The notes under the pieces are model-generated. The model had not been told where the DNA came from, did no database searches, and saw only the letters and a program-made list of their open reading frames with translations. This document shows, piece by piece, positions 15,386 to 22,754 of a stretch of DNA of 64,000 nucleotides (positions are counted from its first letter, which is position 1; every line of letters begins with the position of its first letter). The stretch lies in assembly GCF_003627815.1 (NCBI RefSeq), contig NZ_CP032698.1:1054001-1118000 (forward strand), in the 5' to 3' direction. The position numbers and the translations under genes are program-made. The DNA is from Streptomyces hundungensis (GTDB lineage: Bacteria > Actinomycetota > Actinomycetes > Streptomycetales > Streptomycetaceae).

Positions 15386-15727
15386 TCAGCTCTTGGGGAC
15401 TTGGATGATCCGCCCCTTCTCGTCGACGGTGTGGGTCTGCCAGTACTGGTCCCATTCGTCCCCCACATGTCGAGGGACCTTGCCCTCCGGGTAGCGGGTG
15501 TAGCCCTTGGGGGGCGGCTGATCGTCGTCCACGCAGGCGCTGCCGGTGGAGCCCACGGTGTGGACGGGGTACTCGCCGCCTCCGCAGATCGCATCCTGCG
15601 AGGAGCAGCCCGTGAGGGCGGACAGGAGAACGATCACGGCCGTCGCACACCACAGCGGGGTGCGACGACGCCGCGGGCCGGCGAACGACGCCTTGCGGAG
15701 GGCCGGAGGAGACAGGGGCTGGCGCAC
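15386..15727 (-). CDS. SCO0607-type small lipoprotein
   Basis: A 113-residue predicted lipoprotein: an Arg-rich N-region, hydrophobic CATAVIVLLSALTG and lipobox LTGC (Cys41), followed by SSQDAICGGGEYPVHTVG. The mature part is short and polar with conserved-looking GYTRYPEGKVPRHVGDEWDQYW. It would be anchored to the outer face of the membrane. It resembles a Streptomyces lipoprotein family named after SCO0607; no function is known. The GTG at 15727 has a GGGAG site. Confidence 0.78.
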   Translation of the reverse strand: MRQPLSPPALRKASFAGPRRRRTPLWCATAVIVLLSALTGCSSQDAICGGGEYPVHTVGSTGSACVDDDQPPPKGYTRYPEGKVPRHVGDEWDQYWQTHTVDEKGRIIQVPKS

Positions 15728-15861
15728 GGTGAGCTCCCGGTGAGTAGTCGCTGCTACCCACCCTGCCCAGAATGTCGCCGGGCACGTGGACGCGTTGCGT
15801 CGGCGTGTACGGAGTCGGCGTGTACGGAGTCGGCGCGAGCGGGGTCGGCGCGGGCGGCGGC

Positions 15862-17394
15862 TCAGTCGGGGAGCGAGCCGAAGATCATGTTGCCGGCGCA
15901 GCCGCGTTCGTCGCTGGTGAAGTAGGCCTGGAAGGCCTCGCTGAGCTCGTCGAGGCTGACGGCGCCGTCCCCGTTGGTGTCGAGCCGGCGGGTCACGGTG
16001 AGCGCGTCCGCCGGGTCCACCCCGAAGGTCTGGAGCAGTCGCTGGGCCTCCTCCGCCTCCAGCATGTTGGTTCCGTTGGTGTCCGCCGTGGCCAGGAAGG
16101 CCACCACCATGGGCAGGAAGTTCGCGAGATAGGCGTGCGGGGTGCCCACCAGCCGAGCCACGGCCCCCTCGAAGGTGTCACGGTCCAGCGAGGCCGAGAG
16201 CTCGGCGCCGGCCGCTTCGCACAGACGGCCCCAGGACTCCTGGAACGCCTTGCCGAGGGTGGCCGCCCTGAACGAGTCGGGGCTGTGCCCGAAGGCCGCG
16301 GTGATGTTGTCGGCGGCACCCAGCCAGTCGGCCTCGGCGATCAGCCCGTCCTGGTCCTTGTCGAACAGGCCGAAAAGGGTGCGGTACTTGGTGGCCAGGA
16401 ACGGTGTGACGGCTCGGTCCGAGGACGCCGTGGACGACAGGAGCGTCGCGTTGGTGGTGGTGAGGTACGAGCGCGCGACAGGGTTGGCCGAGGACGCGAG
16501 GTGGGGCGAGCGTCCTTGGTCGAGGGCGTCGAGGTACTCGCACGTCGCCCGGTAACCGGCGGCGGCCCGGCGCTGGTTGAGGGCCAGCTCTTCGCGGGGG
16601 CCGGCCCGCAGCGCGACGTCCGAGCCCTCCGCGCCCGCTTCCCCGCTGGGCAGGATGTGCACGCGGACGCCGGGCGGATGGCTGCTGAGGATCTGGGCGA
16701 GCCGGTGGCGTCGGGAGATCTCGAAGACCGTCGGCCCGATCTGCCAGGGCCACCGAGCGGGCCGCAGCGGCCGCTCGCGCTGCCGCATCCGCAGGACGTA
16801 GACGGTGGTGGCGCCGTAGGCGACCGCCCTGCTGACGGGCGCCGTCTCGACGATGCCGCCGTCCACATAGTGCTCGTCGCCGATCCGCACGGGCGCCCAG
16901 AGCCCCGGGATGGCGCAGGAGGCCAGGACGGCGGGGAGGAGCGGGCCGGAGTCGAAGTAGCGGGCGGCGGCGCGCTCGATGGAGCTGGCGACACACTGGT
17001 AGGGCAGCGCCAGGTCCTCGATCCGGGTCCGCTCGCCCAGATAGGAGCGGACCACACCGTGCAGGGCGTCCATGGACGCGAACGCCGGGTGGCGCCGGAA
17101 CGCGTTGGACAGCACGCTCCGTACCGTCACCGCCATGACACGCTTGCCGAGCAACTCCCGCCACAGCTCGGTGAGTTGGTCGCAGACGGCCGGGGTAGGG
17201 TTCTTGGCGAGCAGCGCGCCCTGCAAGGCGCCGACGGAGGTGCCGAAGACCAGGTCCGGGACGATGTCCCGCTCGAACAGCGCGCGCAACATGCCGACCT
17301 GGTAGCCGCCGAGCTTGCCGCCGCCGCCCAGGACGAACGCGGTACGGGGAGCGGCTTCGGACGAAGCCGTCGGGGAGATGTCCGCTGCGGCCAT
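15862..17394 (-). CDS. Patatin-like phospholipase fused to EF-hand calcium-binding domain
   Basis: A 510-residue two-domain protein. Residues 15 to 300 are a patatin-like acyl hydrolase: oxyanion loop GGGGKLGGY (23-31), nucleophile elbow GTSVG with Ser53, and catalytic Asp178 in VDGGIVE. Residues 330 to 495 form a calerythrin-like multi-EF-hand unit with loops at 345-356 (DKDQDGLIAEAD), 438-449 (DTNGTNMLEAEE) and 472-483 (DTNGDGAVSLDE). The architecture implies a Ca2+-regulated phospholipase. No signal peptide is seen, so it is probably cytosolic or membrane-peripheral. An acyltransferase-like gene lies 84 bp upstream on the same strand, pointing to phospholipid turnover. Confidence 0.9.
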   Translation of the reverse strand: MAAADISPTASSEAAPRTAFVLGGGGKLGGYQVGMLRALFERDIVPDLVFGTSVGALQGALLAKNPTPAVCDQLTELWRELLGKRVMAVTVRSVLSNAFRRHPAFASMDALHGVVRSYLGERTRIEDLALPYQCVASSIERAAARYFDSGPLLPAVLASCAIPGLWAPVRIGDEHYVDGGIVETAPVSRAVAYGATTVYVLRMRQRERPLRPARWPWQIGPTVFEISRRHRLAQILSSHPPGVRVHILPSGEAGAEGSDVALRAGPREELALNQRRAAAGYRATCEYLDALDQGRSPHLASSANPVARSYLTTTNATLLSSTASSDRAVTPFLATKYRTLFGLFDKDQDGLIAEADWLGAADNITAAFGHSPDSFRAATLGKAFQESWGRLCEAAGAELSASLDRDTFEGAVARLVGTPHAYLANFLPMVVAFLATADTNGTNMLEAEEAQRLLQTFGVDPADALTVTRRLDTNGDGAVSLDELSEAFQAYFTSDERGCAGNMIFGSLPD

Positions 17395-17478
17395 GCTTTC
17401 CTCCTGATGACGCTCTCCGTGCCCTGGCGGCCCGGCCGTTCGCTGTCCCGGCGGATTCCGCCGAGCGGGTGGTCTCTC

Positions 17479-18633
17479 TCAGCGGGGTGGGGGGTCGTCC
17501 CAGTCGACCCGGTCGGTCCGACCGGGCTTGGCGGTGCGGCCCCTGCGGGTGGCCAGCACCCAGGCGTCCAGCTCTCGCCAGCGCTCGTACAGCCAGGCCT
17601 CGAAACCCTCCGGGTCACGCGGCACCTCTTCGGGTGCGAAGCTCCGCCAGGAGACGTGGAGGGCCGCCTCGTCGTGCGAGGAGTAGCCCGGGCCCAGACG
17701 CCACGGCAGCACGTCCTCAAGACCCGTGTGTCCGACCACCAGAACCTGGGCGTCGGGGGCGGTGGCCAGCAGCGCACCCGCACCGCGGGCGAGCGGCGGC
17801 ATGACGTGCGGCATCGCCTCCGCCGCGATCGCCAGGTCGTGCCGGCCGGAGCGACGCAGATACGCGATGCGCGCCCATCGGCGCCGGGTGCTGAAGTTCG
17901 TGCCCTCGGGCAGGATGACCGCCGCGTCACGGCCCAACCGGGGCCCCATGGAAGCGAATTCGCGTGCGGCCCTGGCCCGCCCTTCGGCGTTCCACCGCAG
18001 TGGGATCACGGAGGTGAGCCGGAGCAGCGCCGCCGCCCCGGGAAGGCAGGCGGCCGCGCTCTTGCACACCCCGTACGGGCGGCGCCGCAGCACGTCGGTG
18101 GCCAGATGGATGCCGAGCTGCATGTTCAGGAGCCCGGCGTGGCGCAGAAGAATGACGACAGGCCGCTCGGGGTCGAGGAGCGGAGGCTCCGGCCAGTGCA
18201 CCCGTACGCCGATCGCACGGAGACCGGGGCCGAAGAAAAGGCCGGTCGATCGTCGCACCAGGGTGGTACACCGAGCACGGTGCTCGGACGGGTCCAGGGG
18301 GGTGCGCCGCCGGGACACGTGGAAGCCGACGTCATTGACGACCGCGCTCACCTCGCAGGTGAGCAGGTACGTCCCGTACAGCAGCGCCAGTCGGGTCACG
18401 CCCCGCACCGGCAGGGGCAGCCACCGGGCACACGCTCCCAGGAGCAGAAGCAGCGGGGACAGGACGAGGACGACGGCCACACACGCCACGAGAAGGGCCA
18501 GCCGACAGCAGGTGTACAGCACCCTCAGCACGGCACGCAGGCCGCCATCAGGACCATCACGGGCCACGCGCGCGGGCACCTGGCAGACCGCCTCCGGTAT
18601 GACCGGGCCGACTCCCTGCTCCATGGGGTTCAT
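17479..18633 (-). CDS. 1-acylglycerol-3-phosphate acyltransferase-like membrane protein
   Basis: A 384-residue PlsC-like protein. Residues about 20 to 80 contain hydrophobic segments (VLYTCCRLALLVACVAVVLVL, LLLLLGACARWL). Motif III is clear (VILPEGTNFSTRRRW). At motif I, where the family has NHX4D, this protein reads LLRHAGLLNMQ, so the catalytic histidine is present but the aspartate is replaced by asparagine. The C-terminal third (VGHTGLEDVLPW..WLYERWRELDAWV) is long for the family. It may transfer acyl chains or have lost the activity. The start is uncertain: ATG 18633 was chosen, with a poor ribosome binding site. It precedes the patatin gene. Confidence 0.75.
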   Translation of the reverse strand: MNPMEQGVGPVIPEAVCQVPARVARDGPDGGLRAVLRVLYTCCRLALLVACVAVVLVLSPLLLLLGACARWLPLPVRGVTRLALLYGTYLLTCEVSAVVNDVGFHVSRRRTPLDPSEHRARCTTLVRRSTGLFFGPGLRAIGVRVHWPEPPLLDPERPVVILLRHAGLLNMQLGIHLATDVLRRRPYGVCKSAAACLPGAAALLRLTSVIPLRWNAEGRARAAREFASMGPRLGRDAAVILPEGTNFSTRRRWARIAYLRRSGRHDLAIAAEAMPHVMPPLARGAGALLATAPDAQVLVVGHTGLEDVLPWRLGPGYSSHDEAALHVSWRSFAPEEVPRDPEGFEAWLYERWRELDAWVLATRRGRTAKPGRTDRVDWDDPPPR

Positions 18634-18752
18634 GGACAATTGGGTCTCATAGGTGACAGACCATCGCAAGCCGGTCGCCCCTCGCGCGGGCCGCCGTCCC
18701 GGTGCTCCGCGGCGACCGATCGGCCGTAACCCACGTGGTTCCACCGCCGCGT

Positions 18753-19508
18753 TCACACCTTGAAGTAGCGGCTGAACGCGGAGGTGTCCGTGCCGAGATA
18801 GCCGCCGAAGGGCGCGTCCAATTCGTGGATGAGCAGCACCAGGAAGGTGATGAGCGCGGCGAGGCCCATGACCATCACGATGTGGGTGAGGTTGCGCTGA
18901 ATGCCGAAGAGGAACATGAAGGCCACCGTCAGTACGCCGCCCAGGATCAACCCGAGCCACAGCACGGGCGAAAGACTGCTCTGGGCGTCCCCCTCCCGGC
19001 CCCGGCGCGCCTCGTCGAGGGTGCCCAACTGGGAGAGGAGCTCCTGGGCGGCCATCTGCTGCGCCGGGGTGGCGGTGGCCGGTACCCGCGCCGCGGCGCG
19101 CAACTGATCGAGCATGGTCCAGCCTTCGGAGCCGAGGTCGTCGCGGGCCGCCATCCTGGGCCACTCGTTGTCGACGACATGGCGCGCGTACTGCTCGGAG
19201 ATGGCCCTGACCCGGCTCCGCTCGTCGGGCGGCAGGGCGTCCGCCACCAGATACGTCTGGTGCAGGGCGCCGGCCTCCGCCTGTACGTGGGACGAGGCGT
19301 TGTCGGAGGTCTCCCATACGGACACCAGGGCGAGCCCCAGCACGAGGGCGTAGAGAACGCCGACCATCATCGAGATGTACTCGGCGACGTCCTCGCGTGG
19401 CTCGTCGTCGGGATCCGGGGGGAAGAAACGGTGCTTGGCCACCACGGTCGCGGCGGCGACCAGGGCCACCGCGAGGGTGATGGCAAGCGCCTGCATGGCA
19501 GGGGACAC
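18753..19508 (-). CDS. DUF4239 (bestrophin-like domain) membrane protein
   Basis: A 251-residue membrane protein. An N-terminal TM segment (LAITLAVALVAAATVVA) is followed by a second (YISMMVGVLYALVLGLALVSVWE), a soluble helical loop (about 70 to 165), and two C-terminal TM segments (VLWLGLILGGVLTVAFMFLFGI, IVMVMGLAALITFLVLLIHELD) ending in PFGG. This is the DUF4239 layout, distantly likened to bestrophin channels. Its function is unknown. GTG 19508 has GAGGAG upstream. It follows the large repeat protein gene by 15 bp on the same strand and may be co-transcribed with it. Confidence 0.82.
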   Translation of the reverse strand: MSPAMQALAITLAVALVAAATVVAKHRFFPPDPDDEPREDVAEYISMMVGVLYALVLGLALVSVWETSDNASSHVQAEAGALHQTYLVADALPPDERSRVRAISEQYARHVVDNEWPRMAARDDLGSEGWTMLDQLRAAARVPATATPAQQMAAQELLSQLGTLDEARRGREGDAQSSLSPVLWLGLILGGVLTVAFMFLFGIQRNLTHIVMVMGLAALITFLVLLIHELDAPFGGYLGTDTSAFSRYFKV

Positions 19509-19523
19509 GGGAGCTCCTCGGGG

Positions 19524-21572
19524 TTATGGCCGGCGTGAGCCCAGGAGCAGCGCCGCCAGAACGGCGGGCATGAGAAACAGGAGCAGCAGCGCCATCATCG
19601 ACAGGGCGCGGTGCTCCTGGGCGTGGTGGCGCAGCCTGCCGAGGATCGACGTCGACTGCTCATGCGGCTGGGCGACTTTCGGCCGCGCCGGGTTCTCAAC
19701 TGCCGGGCGCTGTACGGGCGCAGGGCCCACGACGCCCTCTCCGGGCGGTTGCGCCGCCGGGTTGTCGCCCGGGGGCGGTGGCGCGCCGGGAGGTGCGGGC
19801 GGCGCGGCGGGCGCGGCACCGGGGGGCGGAGCGACGGCGGGCGGTGCGCCGGGCGGCGCGGCACCGGGGGGTGCGGCACCGGGGGGCGGTTCCCCCGGCG
19901 GTTGCTCGCCGGGCTGCGCGCCGGGCTGCGTCGCGCCGGGCTGGGTCGTGCCGGGCTGGGTCGTGCCGGGCTGGGTCGTGCCGGGCTGGGTCGTGCCGGG
20001 CTGGGTCGCGCCGGGCTGGGTGCCGGGTGCGCCCGGTCCTGCCGCTGAGCCGGGGGCGCCGAGCGGCGGTGGCGCACCCGGCAACCCGAACCCGGGGGGC
20101 GTTCCGGGAGCCGGGCGTGCGCCGGGTGCGCGTCTGTTCGGCGGCCTCGCCGCGCCGGGCGGCCTACGGGGCTGCTGCCCGGCGCCGGGCACGTCGGACG
20201 AGGGCGGGTTCGCGGGTGAGGACGGGGGCGCGACCGTCGGGGACTCGGGCAGGACGAACGAGGCCGTGGCCCGGGCGTCGAGCACCGGTGGGTCCACGCC
20301 GAGCCCGCCCGGCCCCAGGGTGGCGAGCCTGTCGGTTCCGGTGGCGCTCGCCGCGCTCACGTAGGTGCCGGGATCGCGCCGCACCTGAGCGGTACAGACG
20401 ACGGACGCACCGGGCGCCAGCTCCGGCACGTCGTCACGTCCCGAGCAGTCGATACGAGCCGGAGCCGGGGCCGGCTCGGCCGACAATCCGCCCGCCCGAG
20501 CCACGGCCGGGTCGACCGCCCCAGCGCCCCCCGAAGCCACGCCCGGCTCAACCGCCCCGGCGTCCCCCGAAGCCAGGGCCGGAACGGCCGACCCCGTAGG
20601 CGCCGAAGCCGCAACCGAATCCGCCTCCTCGGCACTGTCCGAGGCCCGCGCCGCATGAGCCATCCCCGTACTGGTCGAAGCCAGGACCGCATGAGCCATC
20701 CCGCCACCGGCCGAAGCCAGGGCCGGGTCAGCCATCCCGCCACCGGCCGGAGCCAGGGCCACATGAGCCATCCCGCCACCGGCCGAAGTCAAGACCGGGT
20801 CAGCCACCCCACCACCGGCCGAAACCAGAACCGCGTCAGCCAACCCACTACGGACCGAAGCCAAGGCCGCATGAGCCGCCCCGCTACGGCCCGCGGCCAG
20901 CGCCGGATGGACCACCCCGGTACGGCCCGAAGCCACGGTCGGATGTGCCACCGCGCCGCGGCTCGAAGCCAGTAGGGGGTCGGTCAGCCGGATGTCGTAC
21001 ACCGTTCTGTTGCCGGGGTTGGCCAGGACGTAGCGGATCTCGGCCTCGTTGAAGCTGATGAGCCGGGCGGTCTCGGACAGCGCGAGGCCGCCGGTCACCC
21101 CTTCGTACCCGCTCCGCGCGGACGCCCGGATCCGCATGTCGAGTGACGGGATCTCGCCCGTCGCCACGACCCAGGCGGTGTGTGCCCCGGGGTCCGCGGG
21201 CAGTTCGGCCGTGCAGGTGGTGCTGGACAGCGCGGGCAGCCGGCCGGGCCGGCCGGCGCCTTCGCGGCACCGGATCAGCGCACCCGGCACCGCCGGGTCG
21301 GTCAGCCGGACATCGGACAGGTCCGCCTCTCCGAGATTGGTCAGCCGGTACACCTTGACCACCGGGGCGCCCACCCTGATGCCGGGCCGCAGCGCCCCGA
21401 CCCCTGGGCGGGTGTTCACCGTGACCGTCAACTGCAAGCTGTGCGTGCTCGTTCCGCCGGCGCGAGCGGTCGGCACGGCTCCGGCGAGCACCCCGGGCAG
21501 GGTCGCCACGGCCGTGAACGCGACAACGAACGCCGTTCGCCGGGCGGTCGGACGACCGCGCGGGAGCCCCAT
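19524..21572 (-). CDS. Large secreted/membrane-anchored repeat protein with DUF11-like domains
   Basis: A 682-residue surface protein. It has a signal peptide (residues 1-38, ending TARAGG), one DUF11/Ig-like beta domain (about 45-155, VYRLTNLGEADLSDVRLTD), a second beta domain that begins at 165 and is interrupted after LTDPLL by fourteen 12-residue repeats (198-365), then resumes (PARIDCSGRDDVPELAPGASVVC...). A Pro/Gly-rich stalk follows (about 443-615) containing a PGTTQ pentapeptide run, then a charged segment and a C-terminal TM helix (658-677) with RRP tail. The layout suggests a wall-spanning stalk displaying beta domains. No catalytic motif is seen. It is followed by DUF4239 on the same strand. 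Confidence 0.82.
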   Translation of the reverse strand: MGLPRGRPTARRTAFVVAFTAVATLPGVLAGAVPTARAGGTSTHSLQLTVTVNTRPGVGALRPGIRVGAPVVKVYRLTNLGEADLSDVRLTDPAVPGALIRCREGAGRPGRLPALSSTTCTAELPADPGAHTAWVVATGEIPSLDMRIRASARSGYEGVTGGLALSETARLISFNEAEIRYVLANPGNRTVYDIRLTDPLLASSRGAVAHPTVASGRTGVVHPALAAGRSGAAHAALASVRSGLADAVLVSAGGGVADPVLTSAGGGMAHVALAPAGGGMADPALASAGGGMAHAVLASTSTGMAHAARASDSAEEADSVAASAPTGSAVPALASGDAGAVEPGVASGGAGAVDPAVARAGGLSAEPAPAPARIDCSGRDDVPELAPGASVVCTAQVRRDPGTYVSAASATGTDRLATLGPGGLGVDPPVLDARATASFVLPESPTVAPPSSPANPPSSDVPGAGQQPRRPPGAARPPNRRAPGARPAPGTPPGFGLPGAPPPLGAPGSAAGPGAPGTQPGATQPGTTQPGTTQPGTTQPGTTQPGATQPGAQPGEQPPGEPPPGAAPPGAAPPGAPPAVAPPPGAAPAAPPAPPGAPPPPGDNPAAQPPGEGVVGPAPVQRPAVENPARPKVAQPHEQSTSILGRLRHHAQEHRALSMMALLLLFLMPAVLAALLLGSRRP
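19917..20027 (-). repeat. 15-bp tandem repeat encoding PG(T/A)TQ
   Basis: On the plus strand the unit is gggctgggtcgtgcc, repeated with one- or two-base changes; on the coding strand it encodes GTQPGATQPGTTQPGTTQ-type pentapeptides within the Pro/Gly stalk of the surface protein (residues about 516-552). Such runs change copy number by slippage, so stalk length probably varies between strains. Confidence 0.9.
20478..20981 (-). repeat. 36-bp minisatellite: fourteen 12-residue units
   Basis: Fourteen consecutive 36-bp units encode residues 198-365 of the surface protein. Typical units are DPVLTSAGGGMA, HVALAPAGGGMA, DPALASAGGGMA and HAVLASTSTGMA; outer units are more diverged (DPLLASSRGAVA, HPTVASGRTGVV, EPGVASGGAGAV). 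All units are exactly 12 residues, so the frame is kept. The array splits a DUF11-like beta domain between LTDPLL and PARIDCSG. Confidence 0.92.
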
Positions 21573-21766
21573 CCCGATTCCCTTCCGCCGAAGACGCGTC
21601 TTGCGGACAGATGGTCACCGACGGGACTGCGGTGGGGCCTTCAGGCGTGCCGTAATGCTCCGATAATCTTACAAATACAACCCTTATGGGTGCCCGGGCT
21701 CGCTCAAGGGAGTCGGTGCCCGACGCTCCGCACAGCGGCGGGGGCGGCCCGGATAACCTGCGCGGC

Positions 21767-22564
21767 ATGATCAACACCTACCCGAGCTCCGAGGACGCCG
21801 AGGTCGCCATAGCCGCCGTGCGCGCCGGCGCCGAAGTGGTACGCAACAGCTACGGGCAGCGCCTCGCCCGTATCGACAAGGGCGCCGGGGACTTCGCGAC
21901 CACGGCCGACCTGGAGGCCGAGCGGGCGATCCTCGACGTCATCCGGTCAACTCGCCCCCACGACGCGGTACTTGGCGAGGAGGGCGGGCAGCAGGGCTCC
22001 CTCGACTCGTCCCGCCAGTGGTTGGTGGATCCTCTCTGCGGCACGCTCAACTACGCCGTCGGCACGATGCTCGTGGCCGTCAACGTGGCGCTGCGCGGCG
22101 GCCCCGCGGCGGTGGCCGACCCCTTCAGCGGCGAGGTCTTCTTCACCGACGGCGTGTCCGCGCGGGTCCGTCAGGACGGGAAGGACACTCCCCTGACGCC
22201 TACGGCCGCGACGCGGCTCGTGGACGTCAACCTGGATCCGCCCTTCCCCAACGCGCCCGCGTTCAAAGCCACGGACCTGCTCGGTCACCCCACGTTCATC
22301 GCCCGCTTCCGGCCCCGCGTCCTGTCCACCACGCTCGCCCTCGCCTGGGTCGCGGCGGGCAGACGGGCCGCCTATGTCACCGACGGCGCCGACCTTTCCG
22401 ACAGCGTGCACTTCGCCGCCGGCATCGCGCTGTGCCGGGCCGCGGGCTGCGTGGTCACCGGCGTCAACGGCGCGCCGATCGGGGACGGGGGGCTCGGTGT
22501 CGTGGCGGCGGCGGACGCCGATACCCATGAGCTCCTGATGTCGATGATCCGGCCGGAGGGGTAG
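21767..22564 (+). CDS. Inositol-monophosphatase-like protein with altered metal ligands
   Basis: A 265-residue IMPase/FBPase-fold protein. The first metal motif is present (LGEEGG, Glu71/Glu72). In the signature W-x-V-D-P-x-D-G-T the sequence is WLVDPLCGTLNY, with Asp88 kept but the second Asp replaced by Cys91. The distal W-D of the family reads SVHFAAG, giving His215 instead of the last metal-binding Asp. Two of the usual Mg2+ ligands are therefore changed, which argues against classical phosphatase activity. TAACCT at 21754-21759 lies 7 bp before the ATG, so the transcript may be leaderless. It stands alone, divergent from the repeat-protein gene. Confidence 0.85.
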   Translation: MINTYPSSEDAEVAIAAVRAGAEVVRNSYGQRLARIDKGAGDFATTADLEAERAILDVIRSTRPHDAVLGEEGGQQGSLDSSRQWLVDPLCGTLNYAVGTMLVAVNVALRGGPAAVADPFSGEVFFTDGVSARVRQDGKDTPLTPTAATRLVDVNLDPPFPNAPAFKATDLLGHPTFIARFRPRVLSTTLALAWVAAGRRAAYVTDGADLSDSVHFAAGIALCRAAGCVVTGVNGAPIGDGGLGVVAAADADTHELLMSMIRPEG

Positions 22565-22754
22565 GGCGCGCCCCGCCCCACCGGCCGTGGCAACCCCCCA
22601 CCACCCCGCGTTTTACGAGGCAGTTCGCCACCCGAAACTGTGTGCGGCCAGACACGCCGGGCCCGAAGTCACGCTTCATCCGGAGGCCGCCCGCTCCATC
22701 CCCGATGATGAGGACCGCCCGGGCAACGCATCGAGGAGGACGGGGAGTACGCAC

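Noticed and set aside
15772..18729. A 985-codon open frame on the plus strand opposite the patatin and acyltransferase genes
   Set aside because: It is antisense to two well-supported genes; the Gly/Arg/Asp-rich translation has no domain and reflects high-GC third-position bias.
19917..20027. CRISPR-like array
   Set aside because: The units are directly adjacent 15-bp copies without unique spacers, in frame within a coding region.
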